DNA of 64,000 nt, taken from assembly GCA_965247475.1 (NCBI GenBank), contig OZ252016.1, forward strand, positions 682,001-746,000. The letters are read 5' to 3'. This DNA is from G965247475 sp965247475. Its GTDB lineage: Bacteria > Chloroflexota > UBA11872. Positions 25,437 through 34,942 of the stretch are shown here, piece after piece. How positions within the stretch are numbered: the stretch's first letter is position 1; every line of letters begins with the position of its first letter. The notes below the pieces were generated by a model. The model did not search any database and had not been told where the DNA came from. It was given only the letters and a program-made list of their open reading frames with translations. A program made the translations under genes and the position numbers.

Positions 25437-27651
25437 CAAGCCCGTCCCCAGCGAGTGCGTTTTCCAGGCCGCCGCGCCACGCGGCCTCCACGTCGTCCAC
25501 TGCCAGATCGAGCGGCCCCATGTGGAGGCGGGACCCGCCCGTCTCACCCACGGCGACGGCCGCGACCTTGGCCGCGGCCGCCCGCGCCTCGATGTCTCGC
25601 CACGCGTCCGGCGCCGCGCTGACGACCGCTCGCGACTGCGTTTCGCCGAACAGCGCGATGTCGTTGCGCCCGTCCACGGGAGCGAGGTCGATGCTCGCGC
25701 CGATCCCCCCGCCAATTGACGACTCGGCCACGGCAACCGCCAGCCCGCCTTCGCTGCAATCGTGGACCGACCTCGCCAGTCCATCTCGAATCAGCGCGCG
25801 CAGCACGGCTTGCAGACGCACCTCCAGGTCGAGGTCGACGCCGGGTCGTCCGGCCACGGCGCCGTGAACGTGCGCCAGGTACTCACTGCCGTCGAGCGAG
25901 GGCTTGACCGCGCCGATCACTCCAACCACATCGCCGCTGGCTTGAAACGCGGTCCCGCAACGGGCGTCGGCGTCCTCCAGCAGACCCAGCATCCCGATCA
26001 CCGGCGTCGGCCAGATGGCCTTGCCGCCCGTCTCGTTGTACAGGCTCACGTTGCCGCTCACGACCGGCGTCTCCAGTGCGCGGCAGGCGTCGGCCATGCC
26101 GTCGATGACCTCCGAGAGCTGAAAATACACCGCCGGGTCCTCGGGAGACCCGAAGTTCAGACAGTTGGTGACCGCGATCGGCGTCGCGCCGACGCACGAG
26201 ACGTTGCGCGCCGCCTCGGCGACCGCGATCGCGCCGCCCGCGCGCGGGTTCAGATAGCAGATGCGCGCGTTCCCGTCGGTCGCCAGCGCGATCGCGCGGC
26301 GGGTTCCCTTGATTCTGACGACGGCGGCGTCGCCGCCGGGAGGCCCGATGGTGTTGGTGCCGACCATGTGGTCGTACTGGCGGTAGACGGAGCCGCGGCT
26401 CGCGATGTTCGGCGACGCGAGCAGCTCCAGAAACGTGGATTCGAGGTCGGCGGGCTCGGGAAAGTCAGCCGGGTCCAACGCTTGCGCCGCGTCGACGTAC
26501 GCGGGTCGCGTGACGTCGTAGGCGTAGGTCGGCGCGTCCACCAGCATGTCGATCGGCAACTCCGCCACACGGGTTCCGTTCGTCCGTACCGACAAGTCGG
26601 CCTCGCCGGTCACCGCGCCAATCACGTCGCTGTGCAGGCCCCACTTCGCGAACACGGCCTGTAGCTCGGATTCACGACCGCGTTCCGCGACGACCAGCAT
26701 CCGTTCCTGGCTCTCACTTAACATAACTTCGTAAGCCGACATGCCGTCGGCTCGTCGCGAGACGTGCTCGAGATCGAGCCTCACCCCGGTGCCGCCTCGC
26801 CCGGCCGACTCGACCGACGCGCTGGTCAGACCGGTCGCACCCAGGTCCTGGAGCCCGACGATGGCGCCGGTTCTCAGCGCCTCCAGGCACGCCTCCAGCA
26901 GCAGCTTCTCCATGAACGGGTTGCCCACCTGCACCACGCCGCGATGCGAGGCGGTCGGGTCCTCGACCGAAGCGAAGGTCGCCCCGTGAATCCCGTCGCG
27001 GCCTGTATCGGCGCCGACCAGGATCAACGGATTGCCGGTGCCCGCGGCCGTCGATGGCGTCAGGTCTTCGTGCCGAACCACGCCCACGCACATCGCGTTC
27101 ACGAGCGGGTTGCCCGCGTAGCAGGGCGCCACGCCGATCTCCCCCCCGACCGTCGGGATGCCCACGCAGTTCCCGTACCACGCGATTCCGCCAATGACGC
27201 CGTTGGCGAGATGGCGGTTGCGCGCATCCCCTAGCGGGCCGAATCGGAGGCTGTCCAGGATCGCGATTGGCCGTGCGCCCATCGTGAAGATGTCCCGCAG
27301 AATTCCGCCGACGCCGGTGGCCGCGCCCTGAAACGGCTCCACCGCGCTCGGGTGATTGTGGCTCTCGATCTTCATCACGGCGGCCAGACCGTCACCGATG
27401 TCCACCGCCCCCGCGTTCTCTTCGCCCGCGCCCACCAGGACCCGTGCCCCCGATGCCGGCAGGCGCCTGAGCAGCGGCCGCGAGTGCTTGTACCCGCAGT
27501 GCTCGCTCCACATCCCACCGATAATTCCGAGCTCCACCGGGTTGGGCGCCCGGTCCAGTGCGTCGTACGCGTCGTGGTACTCCGCGCGGGTGAGCGCCAC
27601 CTCTCGCAGGACCGCCGCCGTGGGTTCCACGACCGACGGCTCGCCGCTCAC
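25429..27651 (-). CDS. purL: Phosphoribosylformylglycinamidine synthase, large subunit
   Basis: ATP-dependent FGAM synthetase, step 4. 740 residues, the small PurL type that works with PurQ and PurS. Motifs: GMWSEHCGYKHS, MKIESHNHPSAVEPFQGAATGVGGILRDIF, DLGATGLTSAS, VMLSESQERML and NVSLYNETGG. The GTG start overlaps the purQ stop as GTGA. The C-terminus overlaps purF by 8 bases. Confidence 0.97.
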   Translation of the reverse strand: MSGEPSVVEPTAAVLREVALTRAEYHDAYDALDRAPNPVELGIIGGMWSEHCGYKHSRPLLRRLPASGARVLVGAGEENAGAVDIGDGLAAVMKIESHNHPSAVEPFQGAATGVGGILRDIFTMGARPIAILDSLRFGPLGDARNRHLANGVIGGIAWYGNCVGIPTVGGEIGVAPCYAGNPLVNAMCVGVVRHEDLTPSTAAGTGNPLILVGADTGRDGIHGATFASVEDPTASHRGVVQVGNPFMEKLLLEACLEALRTGAIVGLQDLGATGLTSASVESAGRGGTGVRLDLEHVSRRADGMSAYEVMLSESQERMLVVAERGRESELQAVFAKWGLHSDVIGAVTGEADLSVRTNGTRVAELPIDMLVDAPTYAYDVTRPAYVDAAQALDPADFPEPADLESTFLELLASPNIASRGSVYRQYDHMVGTNTIGPPGGDAAVVRIKGTRRAIALATDGNARICYLNPRAGGAIAVAEAARNVSCVGATPIAVTNCLNFGSPEDPAVYFQLSEVIDGMADACRALETPVVSGNVSLYNETGGKAIWPTPVIGMLGLLEDADARCGTAFQASGDVVGVIGAVKPSLDGSEYLAHVHGAVAGRPGVDLDLEVRLQAVLRALIRDGLARSVHDCSEGGLAVAVAESSIGGGIGASIDLAPVDGRNDIALFGETQSRAVVSAAPDAWRDIEARAAAAKVAAVAVGETGGSRLHMGPLDLAVDDVEAAWRGGLENALAGDGLDG

Positions 27652-28340
27652 GCCGACGCCACGCTCAGGAGCGAATTCCAGATCGCCAGACCGCTCGAGC
27701 TGCCCAGCGCATCCTCGGAGGCGCGTTCAGGGTGCGGCATCATCCCGACCACGTTGCGGCGCTCGTTGCAGATGCCCGCGATGTCATCCACCGATCCGTT
27801 CGGATTGGCCGCTGGCGAGCGCCGGCCGTCCTCGCCGACGTAGCGGAAAACGACCCGGTCCTGGTCGTTCAGCTGGGCCAGGTCATCGGGCGTCGCGAAG
27901 TAGCCGCCCTCGCCGTGGGCGATCGGGATCCGCAGCACCTGCGCGGCCGTCGTTGCCGCCGTGAACGGCGTGGTGGTCGCCTCGACGCCCAGGTGCACCC
28001 ACTCGCACCGGAAGCGAAGGCTCCGGTTGCGGAGCATCGCGCCTGGCAGCAGACCGGCTTCGAGCAGGATCTGGAATCCGTTGCATACCCCGAGCACCGG
28101 TACGCCCCGCCCGGCGGCTTCGCGCACCGCCTTCATCACGCGCGCATGCGCGGCCATCGCACCGGTTCGCAAGTAGTCGCCATAGCTGAACCCGCCGGGA
28201 AGCACGATCAGATCGAATCCGTCGAGCGTCGTGTCGTCGTGCCAGACGAACTCCGCCTGCACTCCGGCGGCTTCGTTCAGCGCGTGGTGCGTATCCGCGT
28301 CGCAGTTGCTGCCGGGGAACACGACAACCGCCGCGCGCAT
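27648..28340 (-). CDS. purQ: Phosphoribosylformylglycinamidine synthase, glutaminase subunit
   Basis: Supplies ammonia from glutamine to PurL. 230 residues, class I amidotransferase: FPGSNCDADTHHAL, LPGGFSYGDYLRTGA, nucleophile C86 in GVCNGFQ, and the His-Glu pair in MMPHPERA. Two bases separate its ATG from the purS stop; its own stop overlaps the purL start. Confidence 0.97.
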   Translation of the reverse strand: MRAAVVVFPGSNCDADTHHALNEAAGVQAEFVWHDDTTLDGFDLIVLPGGFSYGDYLRTGAMAAHARVMKAVREAAGRGVPVLGVCNGFQILLEAGLLPGAMLRNRSLRFRCEWVHLGVEATTTPFTAATTAAQVLRIPIAHGEGGYFATPDDLAQLNDQDRVVFRYVGEDGRRSPAANPNGSVDDIAGICNERRNVVGMMPHPERASEDALGSSSGLAIWNSLLSVASA

Positions 28341-28342
28341 GC

Positions 28343-28618
28343 TTACGTCGCGACCTCCACGCCGGTCTCGATCTCTATCCGAAAGTCCTCGATCACCGGA
28401 TTCGCCAGCAGATCCCGGGACATCGCTTCGAGCTGATCGCGCGCTTCCGTCTCGTCGCCGGCCGCGAGGGTCACATCGATCAGCTTGCCGACCCGAACGG
28501 CTCGAACCTTGCCGTAGCCGATGCCGTGCAGACTCCCGAGAACCGTCACGCCCTGCGGGTCGTTGACACCCGGCTTCAACCGCACGGCCACGCGGGCGAC
28601 AAAGGTGCGCTCGCTCAC
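28343..28618 (-). CDS. purS: Phosphoribosylformylglycinamidine synthase subunit PurS
   Basis: 91-residue bridging subunit of the PurL-PurQ-PurS complex. VARVAVRLKPGVNDPQG, VRVGKLIDV and LLANPVIEDF are typical. The GTG start overlaps the purC stop as GTGA. Confidence 0.94.
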   Translation of the reverse strand: MSERTFVARVAVRLKPGVNDPQGVTVLGSLHGIGYGKVRAVRVGKLIDVTLAAGDETEARDQLEAMSRDLLANPVIEDFRIEIETGVEVAT

Positions 28619-29493
28619 GCGGTCAGCCGATCCATGATCCCGCGATATCGCGCCGCGGTGCGCTCGACGATCTCCGCCGGCAGCTCGGGCGCCGGCGGAT
28701 CCCGATCCCAGCCGCTCTCGATCAGGTGATTGCGAACGATCTGCTTATCGAAGCTGGGCGGCGACGTACCGACCACGTATTCGTCGACCCCCCAGAACCT
28801 GGAAGAGTCCGGCGTGAGCACCTCGTCGATCAATGACAGCTCGCCGTCGATCCAACCGAATTCGAGTTTCGTGTCGGCGATGATGATGCCGCGTTCGCCG
28901 GCATAGTCGCGCGCCCGCTTGTACACACCGACCGTGAGGTCGCGGAGCCGTTCGGCGACATCGCCGACGATCTGCCGGAACCCCTCGAAATCGATGTTCT
29001 CGTCGTGACCCGTCTCGGCCTTCGTGGCGGGTGTGAACAGCGGCGATGCGAACGGCTCGGCCTCCCGCATCCCGGCAGGGATGGAGATTCCGCAGATCTC
29101 GCCCGATGCCTGGTAGTCGACCCACCCGGAGCCGGTGATATAGCCGCGCACCACGCATTCGGCATCGATCCGATCGGCCTTGTGCACCAGCATCGTGCGC
29201 CCCCGCAGCGCGTCGCGGTGCGGCGCCACCTCGTCACCCATCGCATTGACGTCGGTCGTGATCAGATGGTTCGGCACCAGGTTCTCGGTCATATCGAACC
29301 AGAACTCCGACATGGCCGTCAGCACCGCGCCCTTCCCGGGGATCGGATTGGGAAGGATGCGATCGAATGCGGAGATGCGGTCGGTTGTGACGATCAGTAG
29401 TCGGTTGCCGAGGTCGTAGATGTCACGGACCTTCCCGCGCATCAGCAGATTCAGCCCGGTCAGATTCGTCTCGCTGATCGTGTCGATCGTCAT
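28615..29493 (-). CDS. purC: Phosphoribosylaminoimidazole-succinocarboxamide synthase
   Basis: SAICAR synthetase, joining aspartate to CAIR. 292 residues. RGKVRDIYDLGNRLLIVTTD, DRILPNPIPGKG, VRGYITGSGW, TPATKAETGHDENI and DTKLEFGWIDGEL. The ATG at 29493 overlaps the purB stop as ATGA; frame extension to 29694 is a shadow of purB. This is the longer eukaryote/actinobacterial-like layout (about 290 residues) rather than the 240-residue enterobacterial or Bacillus form. Confidence 0.96.
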   Translation of the reverse strand: MTIDTISETNLTGLNLLMRGKVRDIYDLGNRLLIVTTDRISAFDRILPNPIPGKGAVLTAMSEFWFDMTENLVPNHLITTDVNAMGDEVAPHRDALRGRTMLVHKADRIDAECVVRGYITGSGWVDYQASGEICGISIPAGMREAEPFASPLFTPATKAETGHDENIDFEGFRQIVGDVAERLRDLTVGVYKRARDYAGERGIIIADTKLEFGWIDGELSLIDEVLTPDSSRFWGVDEYVVGTSPPSFDKQIVRNHLIESGWDRDPPAPELPAEIVERTAARYRGIMDRLTA

Positions 29494-30836
29494 GGTGTTG
29501 CCGGTGCCTCCTCTGTTGCGGCCAGCCGTGTCGGGCCGCTCGAGCCACTCAGTCCCATTCGTTCGTATGCGGCATCCACCCACCGCAGGTGCGACTCCGA
29601 GTTGAACGCCCGATCGAGCTCCGCCCCAGTGAGCCGTTCCGTTACGTGCGGATCCGACTCGATGCCCCGTCGAAAGATCGATCCCTCGCTCCACGCCGTC
29701 GTGGCATGGTGCTGCACGAGCTCATATGCGTCCTGGCGGCTCATCCCCGATTCGACCAGCGCCAGCAGCACGCCCTGCGAGTAGATCAAGCCGCCGGTCA
29801 TGTCGAGGTTGGCGCGCATGCGCTCCGGGTAGACGCGCAGCCCCCGCATCACATTCGTGAACAGCCACAGCATGTAGTCCAGCGTGATGCAGGCGTCGGG
29901 CAGGATCACGCGCTCCGCGGATGAATGGCTGATATCTCGCTCGTGCCACAGCGGCATGTTCTCGAGCGCTACCTGCACGTGCGAGCGCAGCACCCGCGCC
30001 AGACCAGACACACGCTCGCTGCGCGCCGGATTGCGCTTGTGCGGCATCGATGACGATCCGTGGCGGCCGGTCTCGAACGGCTCCTCCGCTTCGCGAATTT
30101 CCGTTCGTTGCAGACTCCGAATCTCAGTCGCGAACTTGTCCAGCGAGCTCCCGATCAGTGCCAGGGTCGATACCAGGTGCGCGTGCCGATCGCGCTGGAG
30201 AATCTGGTTCGATACCGGCGCGGGCGCGAGCCCGAGCGCCGCGACCGTCGCCTCCTCGACCGCGGGAGACACGTTTGCGTGCGTGCCCACCGATCCTGAG
30301 ATCTTCCCGACCGCCACCGTCGCACGCGCATCCGCGAGTCGCGCCCGGTGGCGCCGGAGCTCGTCGACCCAGATCAGCAGCTTGAGCCCGAAGGTCATGG
30401 GTTCGGCGTGCACTCCATGCGATCGCCCGATCATCACGCTGGACTTGTGCGCCAGCGCGAGTTCCGTCACGACCCGCTCGAGCTCGTCGAGCCGCCGGGC
30501 AATGAGGTCGACGGCATCGACTAGCTGCAGCGCGAGCCCGGTATCCAGCACGTCCGATGACGTCAGGCCCAGGTGCAGCCAGCGCCCCTCGGGTCCGACC
30601 GACTCGGCCAGCGACGCCACGAAGGCGTCCGTCTCGTGGTCGCGCTGGCGCTCGAGCTCGTCGATGCGCGCGAGCGAGAAGACGGCGGCCTGAAGCTTCT
30701 CGGCGTCCTCCGCGGGCACGGTGCCTTCGGCGGCCCACGCGCGAACCGCCGCCAGCTCGACTCGCCGCTGGCACTCGAACCCGTGCTCGCGGCTCCAGAT
30801 CGCGCCCATTTCCGGTCGTGTGTATCGGGGAATCAC
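29490..30836 (-). CDS. purB: Adenylosuccinate lyase
   Basis: Releases fumarate in SAICAR to AICAR and in adenylosuccinate to AMP. 448 residues of the fumarase/aspartase superfamily. The signature loop GSSSMPHKRNPARSE contains the mobile catalytic Ser. Other motifs: LTSSDVLDT, GRSHGVHAEPMTFG, ISGSVGTHAN and RDISHSSAER. GTG start. The last 20 residues are Ala/Pro/Glu-rich and not conserved. Confidence 0.97.
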   Translation of the reverse strand: MIPRYTRPEMGAIWSREHGFECQRRVELAAVRAWAAEGTVPAEDAEKLQAAVFSLARIDELERQRDHETDAFVASLAESVGPEGRWLHLGLTSSDVLDTGLALQLVDAVDLIARRLDELERVVTELALAHKSSVMIGRSHGVHAEPMTFGLKLLIWVDELRRHRARLADARATVAVGKISGSVGTHANVSPAVEEATVAALGLAPAPVSNQILQRDRHAHLVSTLALIGSSLDKFATEIRSLQRTEIREAEEPFETGRHGSSSMPHKRNPARSERVSGLARVLRSHVQVALENMPLWHERDISHSSAERVILPDACITLDYMLWLFTNVMRGLRVYPERMRANLDMTGGLIYSQGVLLALVESGMSRQDAYELVQHHATTAWSEGSIFRRGIESDPHVTERLTGAELDRAFNSESHLRWVDAAYERMGLSGSSGPTRLAATEEAPATP

Positions 30837-30853
30837 GGCCGCTGCCCGCGCAT

Positions 30854-32137
30854 CTACGCTGCGGCCCCGACCGGCAGGCCCGCCGCCGCGATGTCGGTTC
30901 GGAAGAAGGCGTGCTCGAAGCCGATGCCGCCGGCGGCCTGGTAGGCGGCCGTCCGCGCGTCTTCAATCGCCTTGCCCTGCCCGACCACCGCCAGCACCCG
31001 CCCGCCGGAGGTGACGCATTCGTCACCCCGGCGCTCGGTGCCGGCGTGAAACACCAGCACGTCGTCCGGTACGGCGTCCAGCCCGTGGATGGGAAAACCG
31101 GTTTCGTACCCGCCCGGGTAGCCGCCCGACGCCACCACGACGGCTACGGCTGCCCGGTCGCCGGGCGCCAACGATCCCGGCCTGAGCTCACCGGCGGCCG
31201 CCGCCGACATCGCTTCCACCAGATCCCCCTTCGCCGTCGGTAACAAGGCTTGCGCCTCGGGATCGCCGAACCGGCAGTTGAATTCGAAGACTTTGGGACC
31301 GTCCGCCGTGAGCATCAACCCTGCGTACAGCGCGCCGGTGTACGGGACCCCCTCCGACCGGAGCGCTTGCAGCGTCGGTCCCACGATCTCACGCGAGATC
31401 CGATCGATCAGCTCAGGTGGCGCGTCCGGCACCGGCGTATAGGAGCCCATGCCGCCGGTGTTGGGTCCCCGATCGCCGTCCCGCGCGCGCTTGTAGTCGC
31501 GTGCCGCGCCCACGATTTCGTGTCTGACGCCGTCGCTGATCGCGAACACGGACAGCTCCTGCCCGGTCAGCCGCTCTTGAATCACGACGCGCGCCCCGGC
31601 CTCGCCAAACTCGCGGTCGACCATACACGCGCGAATCGCATCCTCGGCCTGGGCCACGGATTGGCAGACGGTCACCCCCTTGCCCATCGCCAGGCCGTCG
31701 GCTTTCACGACCGCCGGCCCTGGCCGGTCGCGAACGGAGTCGAGCGCGAGGCCGGCATCGTCAAAGGTCACGGATTCGGGCGCCGGCACGCCGTGCTTCG
31801 ACAGCAGCCAGGCCGTCCATGCTTTGCTCGACTCGATCCGTGCCGCCGCGGCCGTCGGGCCGAACGCGGGGATCGACTCGCGCCGGAGCGCATCCACCAG
31901 CCCGCGCGCCAGTGGATCCTCCGGCCCGATGACGACGAGGCTCGGTCGCGACTCGATCGACCACCGCAGCAGGCCGTCGATGTCGTCGGCGGCGATCGGA
32001 ACCACCGTCGCCAGTTCCGCGATGCCGGCGTTCCCCGGTGCGCAGAACAGCTCGGCCTCGGGTCGATCGCGCCGGATGCGCCAGCACAGCGCGTGCTCGC
32101 GCCCCCCGCTCCCGACCACGAGGATCCTCAGCGCCAT
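30854..32137 (-). CDS. purD: Phosphoribosylamine--glycine ligase
   Basis: GAR synthetase, step 2, an ATP-grasp enzyme of 427 residues. ILVVGSGGREHALCW, FCAPGNAGIAE, GPEDPLARG, VVKADGLAMGKGVTVC, RDYKRARDGDRGPNTGGMGSY and FNCRFGDPEAQALLP. The ATG is 4 bases after the guaA stop. Confidence 0.97.
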   Translation of the reverse strand: MALRILVVGSGGREHALCWRIRRDRPEAELFCAPGNAGIAELATVVPIAADDIDGLLRWSIESRPSLVVIGPEDPLARGLVDALRRESIPAFGPTAAAARIESSKAWTAWLLSKHGVPAPESVTFDDAGLALDSVRDRPGPAVVKADGLAMGKGVTVCQSVAQAEDAIRACMVDREFGEAGARVVIQERLTGQELSVFAISDGVRHEIVGAARDYKRARDGDRGPNTGGMGSYTPVPDAPPELIDRISREIVGPTLQALRSEGVPYTGALYAGLMLTADGPKVFEFNCRFGDPEAQALLPTAKGDLVEAMSAAAAGELRPGSLAPGDRAAVAVVVASGGYPGGYETGFPIHGLDAVPDDVLVFHAGTERRGDECVTSGGRVLAVVGQGKAIEDARTAAYQAAGGIGFEHAFFRTDIAAAGLPVGAAA

Positions 32138-32141
32138 GGCC

Positions 32142-33719
32142 CTACTCCCACTCGATCGTCCCCGGTGGCTTCGAGGTGATGTCGTAGACGACGCGATTCA
32201 CCTGCGGCACCTCGTTCACGATCCGGCTGGATATCCGCGCGGCCAGGTCCGGCGGGAGCCGCGCCCAGTCAGCCGTCATGAAGTCTTCCGTCACCACCGC
32301 TCGAATGGCCACCAGCTCCGCGTACGTCCGGTCGTCGCCCATCACGCCGACACTGCGCAGGCCGGTAAGGACCGCGAAGTACTGCGAGAGCTCTCGCGTC
32401 AGTCCGGCGACCTCGATCTCTTCTCGCAGAATCGCATCCGCCTGGCGAACGATCGCCACCCGCTCCGACGTGACCTCGCCGATGATGCGCACCGCCAGGC
32501 CCGGGCCGGGAAACGGCTGCCGCCACACGAGCGATTCTGGAAGACCGAGCTCTAGCCCGACCCTTCGCACCTCGTCCTTGAACAGATCCCGCAGCGGCTC
32601 GACCAGTTCCAGCTCTAGGTCCTCGGGCAGACCGCCGACATTGTGGTGGCTCTTGATGCGCGCGGCCTCGCCGGACACGCCGCCGCTCTCGATCACGTCC
32701 GGATAGATCGTTCCCTGTGCCATGAAATCCGCGTCTTCGACCGACGCGGCCTCGCGCTCGAACACGCGGATGAACAGCTCGCCCACGACCCGACGCTTGT
32801 CCTCCGGGTCCGTGATGCCTGCCAGCGCCGACAGGAACTCCGCACCCGCGTCCACTGACCGGACCTTGAGGCCCATTCCGGTCCAAGCGTCCGCGACGAC
32901 GGCGTCCGCCTCTCCGCTTCGCAACAGTCCTGTGTCGATGAAAATTGGCACCAGGCGATCCCCGATCGCGCGGTGCATCAGCACCGCCGTCACCGCGCTG
33001 TCCACCCCGCCGCTCAGCGCGGAGATCACGCACGCGCCATCGACCTGCGCGCGGATTGCCTCCACCGCCTCGGCCACGATCGAGGTTGGCGTCCAGTCGC
33101 CCCGGCAGCCGCAGATACCCAGGGCGAAGTTGCGGAGCATGTCGGTTCCGCGGGGGGTGTGCGCGACTTCCGGGTGGAACTGCAGCGCCACGATCCCGTT
33201 GTCATTCGCCATCGCAGCGACCGGCGAGTCCGGTGATTCGGCAATCGATCGAAATCCGTCCGGCAGCTGCTCGACGACGTCGCCGTGGCTCATCCATACG
33301 TCGATCTCGGACGAAAGCCCTTGGAAGAGCGGGTGACCCGAGGCCTGAAGCCGAACGCGGGCCGGTCCGTACTCGCGTCGTTCGGACGGCCGGACGGAGC
33401 CGCCGAACTCGTGTCCCAGCAGCTGCATCCCATAGCAGATACCGAGCACCGGGACGCCCGCGGCGAGCACCGCCCGCGGCAACTGCGGCGCGCCCGCCTG
33501 GTACACGCTGGCAGGGCCGCCCGACAGGATCACGCCCTTCAGATGTGGGATATCGAGCGAGGAGAGGCCCCGCGCCGGCGCGAGCGTCGTGCGCACGCCG
33601 ATCTCACGCGTCCGCCGGGCGATCAGCTGGCTGTACTGGGATCCGAAGTCGAGGACGGCGATTGTGTCGTGGGCTATACCGATCGCGGCGGGCAGCGGCC
33701 GCTGATCTGTCAGAGCCAT
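32142..33719 (-). CDS. guaA: GMP synthase (glutamine-hydrolysing)
   Basis: Converts XMP to GMP. 525 residues: N-terminal amidotransferase with C95 in GICYGMQLLGH; ATP-pyrophosphatase domain with ISALSGGVDSAVTAVLMHRA; C-terminal dimerisation domain ending KPPGTIEWE. First gene of the purine operon, which is unusual company for the pathway to IMP. No good ribosome site lies before the ATG, and the first 18 residues before IAVLDFGSQYS look non-conserved. Confidence 0.96.
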   Translation of the reverse strand: MALTDQRPLPAAIGIAHDTIAVLDFGSQYSQLIARRTREIGVRTTLAPARGLSSLDIPHLKGVILSGGPASVYQAGAPQLPRAVLAAGVPVLGICYGMQLLGHEFGGSVRPSERREYGPARVRLQASGHPLFQGLSSEIDVWMSHGDVVEQLPDGFRSIAESPDSPVAAMANDNGIVALQFHPEVAHTPRGTDMLRNFALGICGCRGDWTPTSIVAEAVEAIRAQVDGACVISALSGGVDSAVTAVLMHRAIGDRLVPIFIDTGLLRSGEADAVVADAWTGMGLKVRSVDAGAEFLSALAGITDPEDKRRVVGELFIRVFEREAASVEDADFMAQGTIYPDVIESGGVSGEAARIKSHHNVGGLPEDLELELVEPLRDLFKDEVRRVGLELGLPESLVWRQPFPGPGLAVRIIGEVTSERVAIVRQADAILREEIEVAGLTRELSQYFAVLTGLRSVGVMGDDRTYAELVAIRAVVTEDFMTADWARLPPDLAARISSRIVNEVPQVNRVVYDITSKPPGTIEWE

Positions 33720-33872
33720 CTAGCGGCTGCGATCGCCCATCGACGTGACGCCACTGGCGATTGCCGTCACGCGCGCGCACCCGAGTCGTCGTCGCTTCGA
33801 CGCGCCGGCCCGCACGAACTATGCCCCCCGGGATTCAATTCGCTATCTGGAGCGTCGCCCGCTCTGCGCCGA

Positions 33873-33878
33873 ATTATA
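33873..33878 (-). promoter_or_regulatory. Candidate -10 box (TATAAT) of the guaA-pur operon
   Basis: Perfect TATAAT on the minus strand, giving a leader of about 145 bases before guaA. A -35 at 17-base spacing would fall on the insertion sequence terminal repeat (33896-33901 reads AGTACA on this strand). The leader shows no riboswitch I can recognise. Confidence 0.5.
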
Positions 33879-33889
33879 GCCCCGCGCCG

Positions 33890-33895
33890 GCTAGG
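33890..33895. repeat. Target site duplication, left copy (GCTAGG)
   Basis: Identical to 34943-34948 on the other side of the insertion sequence; the middle bases CTA supply the transposase stop on the minus strand. Confidence 0.85.
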
Positions 33896-34848
33896 TGTAC
33901 TGACCACAGAGGTGTGAGACACGGCTGACGGGCGGGAGGCCATCCAGGGAGCCGTGGGGGCGCCGACGGTTATACCACCGCAGCCAGCCGATGAGGGCCC
34001 GCGTGCGGTGGGCGCTTGAGGGATAGGCGAAGGCATAGGCCCAACTCCGCAGCAGGATCTGGATGAAGCGTTCCGCCTTGCCGTTGGTGCGGGGCGTGTA
34101 GGGCCGGGTGCGCAGGTGCCGCAGGTCGTGCGCCGCGCAGTGCTGCCGCCAGGCGTGCGAGCGATAGGCCGGCCCGTTATCCGTCATCACCGCCTGCACC
34201 GCGATCCCGTGGGCGCGGAACCACGCCCGCGCCCGGTCCAGGAAGGCCAGGGCCTCACCCTGGCGGTCACTGGGCCGCACCTCGGCGTAGGCCAGCCGCG
34301 AGTGGTCGTCGACGGCCACGTGCACGTGCTGCCAGCCGGCGCGCGGGCTGCGCTGGATGCCGTCGCGGGTGATGCGCTTGCCGACGTGCCAGAAGCGCCC
34401 CAGCTTCTTGGTATCGAGGTGCAGCAGCTCCCCGGGGGAGGCGCGCTCGTAGCGCACGACGGGGGGGCGGGGGCCGCGCGGGCGGCGTGAGTGCCCCAAC
34501 CGCCGCAGCACCTTGCCCACGGTCGAGGCGGGGCGCCCCAGCAGGGCGCCGAGCGTGACAGGCCCCGCGCCGCTGCGCGTGCGCGCGGCGAGGATCTCCG
34601 CCTCCGCGGCCGCGTCGAGACGCCGGGGCTGGTGCTTGGGGGTGGACCGGCGCTCCTGCAGCCCCACCCAGCCCGCCGTCGTGTAGCGCCGCCACCAGCG
34701 ATAGCCGGTCGCGCGGCCCGCGCCAACCGCCTGGGCCGCGGCGCCCGGACTCATGCCGGCCACCATCGCGGCGACCGCGCGGCACCGCGCGGCACCGCGA
34801 CTCGAACGAATAGCGCATCCGCTGCGGGCCTGGCGTGGCATCATCCAT
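33891..34848 (-). pseudogene. IS481-family transposase, frameshifted by a 10-bp tandem duplication
   Basis: DDE transposase with an N-terminal helix-turn-helix and an integrase core: ELLHLDTKKLG, VAVDDHSRLAY, VMTDNGPAYRS (second Asp) and TPRTNGKAERF (catalytic Glu). Translation should start at ATG 34848, which has AGGAGG 6 bases upstream, and read MRYSFESRCRAV. A 10-base unit (ACCGCGCGGC on the plus strand) is present twice at 34774-34793, shifting the frame; removing one copy restores MRYSFESRCRAVAAMVAGM. With it removed the protein would be 315 residues. The stop TAG lies in the target duplication, outside the element. Confidence 0.9.
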
Positions 34849-34942
34849 CGGGGCCTCCTGCGAGACGTTGGCGTGTGGTAACCCCAAGTCTCGTTGGCGG
34901 TCCCGCTACTGTCAGGTGTCTCGCAGGTGTGTAGTCAGTACA
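33896..34942 (-). mobile_element. IS481-family insertion sequence, 1047 bp
   Basis: Both ends read TGTACTGAC followed by C/T and ACA when read inward, giving imperfect terminal inverted repeats of about 13 bases. The element is flanked by the 6-bp direct repeat GCTAGG. It contains one transposase frame, on the minus strand. It sits exactly at the thrB stop codon, which the duplication preserves, and 177 bases before guaA. Confidence 0.92.
34774..34799. repeat. 10-bp tandem duplication inside the transposase gene
   Basis: ACCGCGCGGC occurs twice and is followed by a partial third copy ACCGCG. The extra unit causes the transposase frameshift. Confidence 0.85.

Noticed and set aside
23865..25622. 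585-residue plus-strand frame over purF
   Set aside because: Shadow of purF; no recognisable domain or start signal.
33720..33866. Purine riboswitch in the guaA leader
   Set aside because: No conserved purine aptamer core or pairing pattern could be found by eye.
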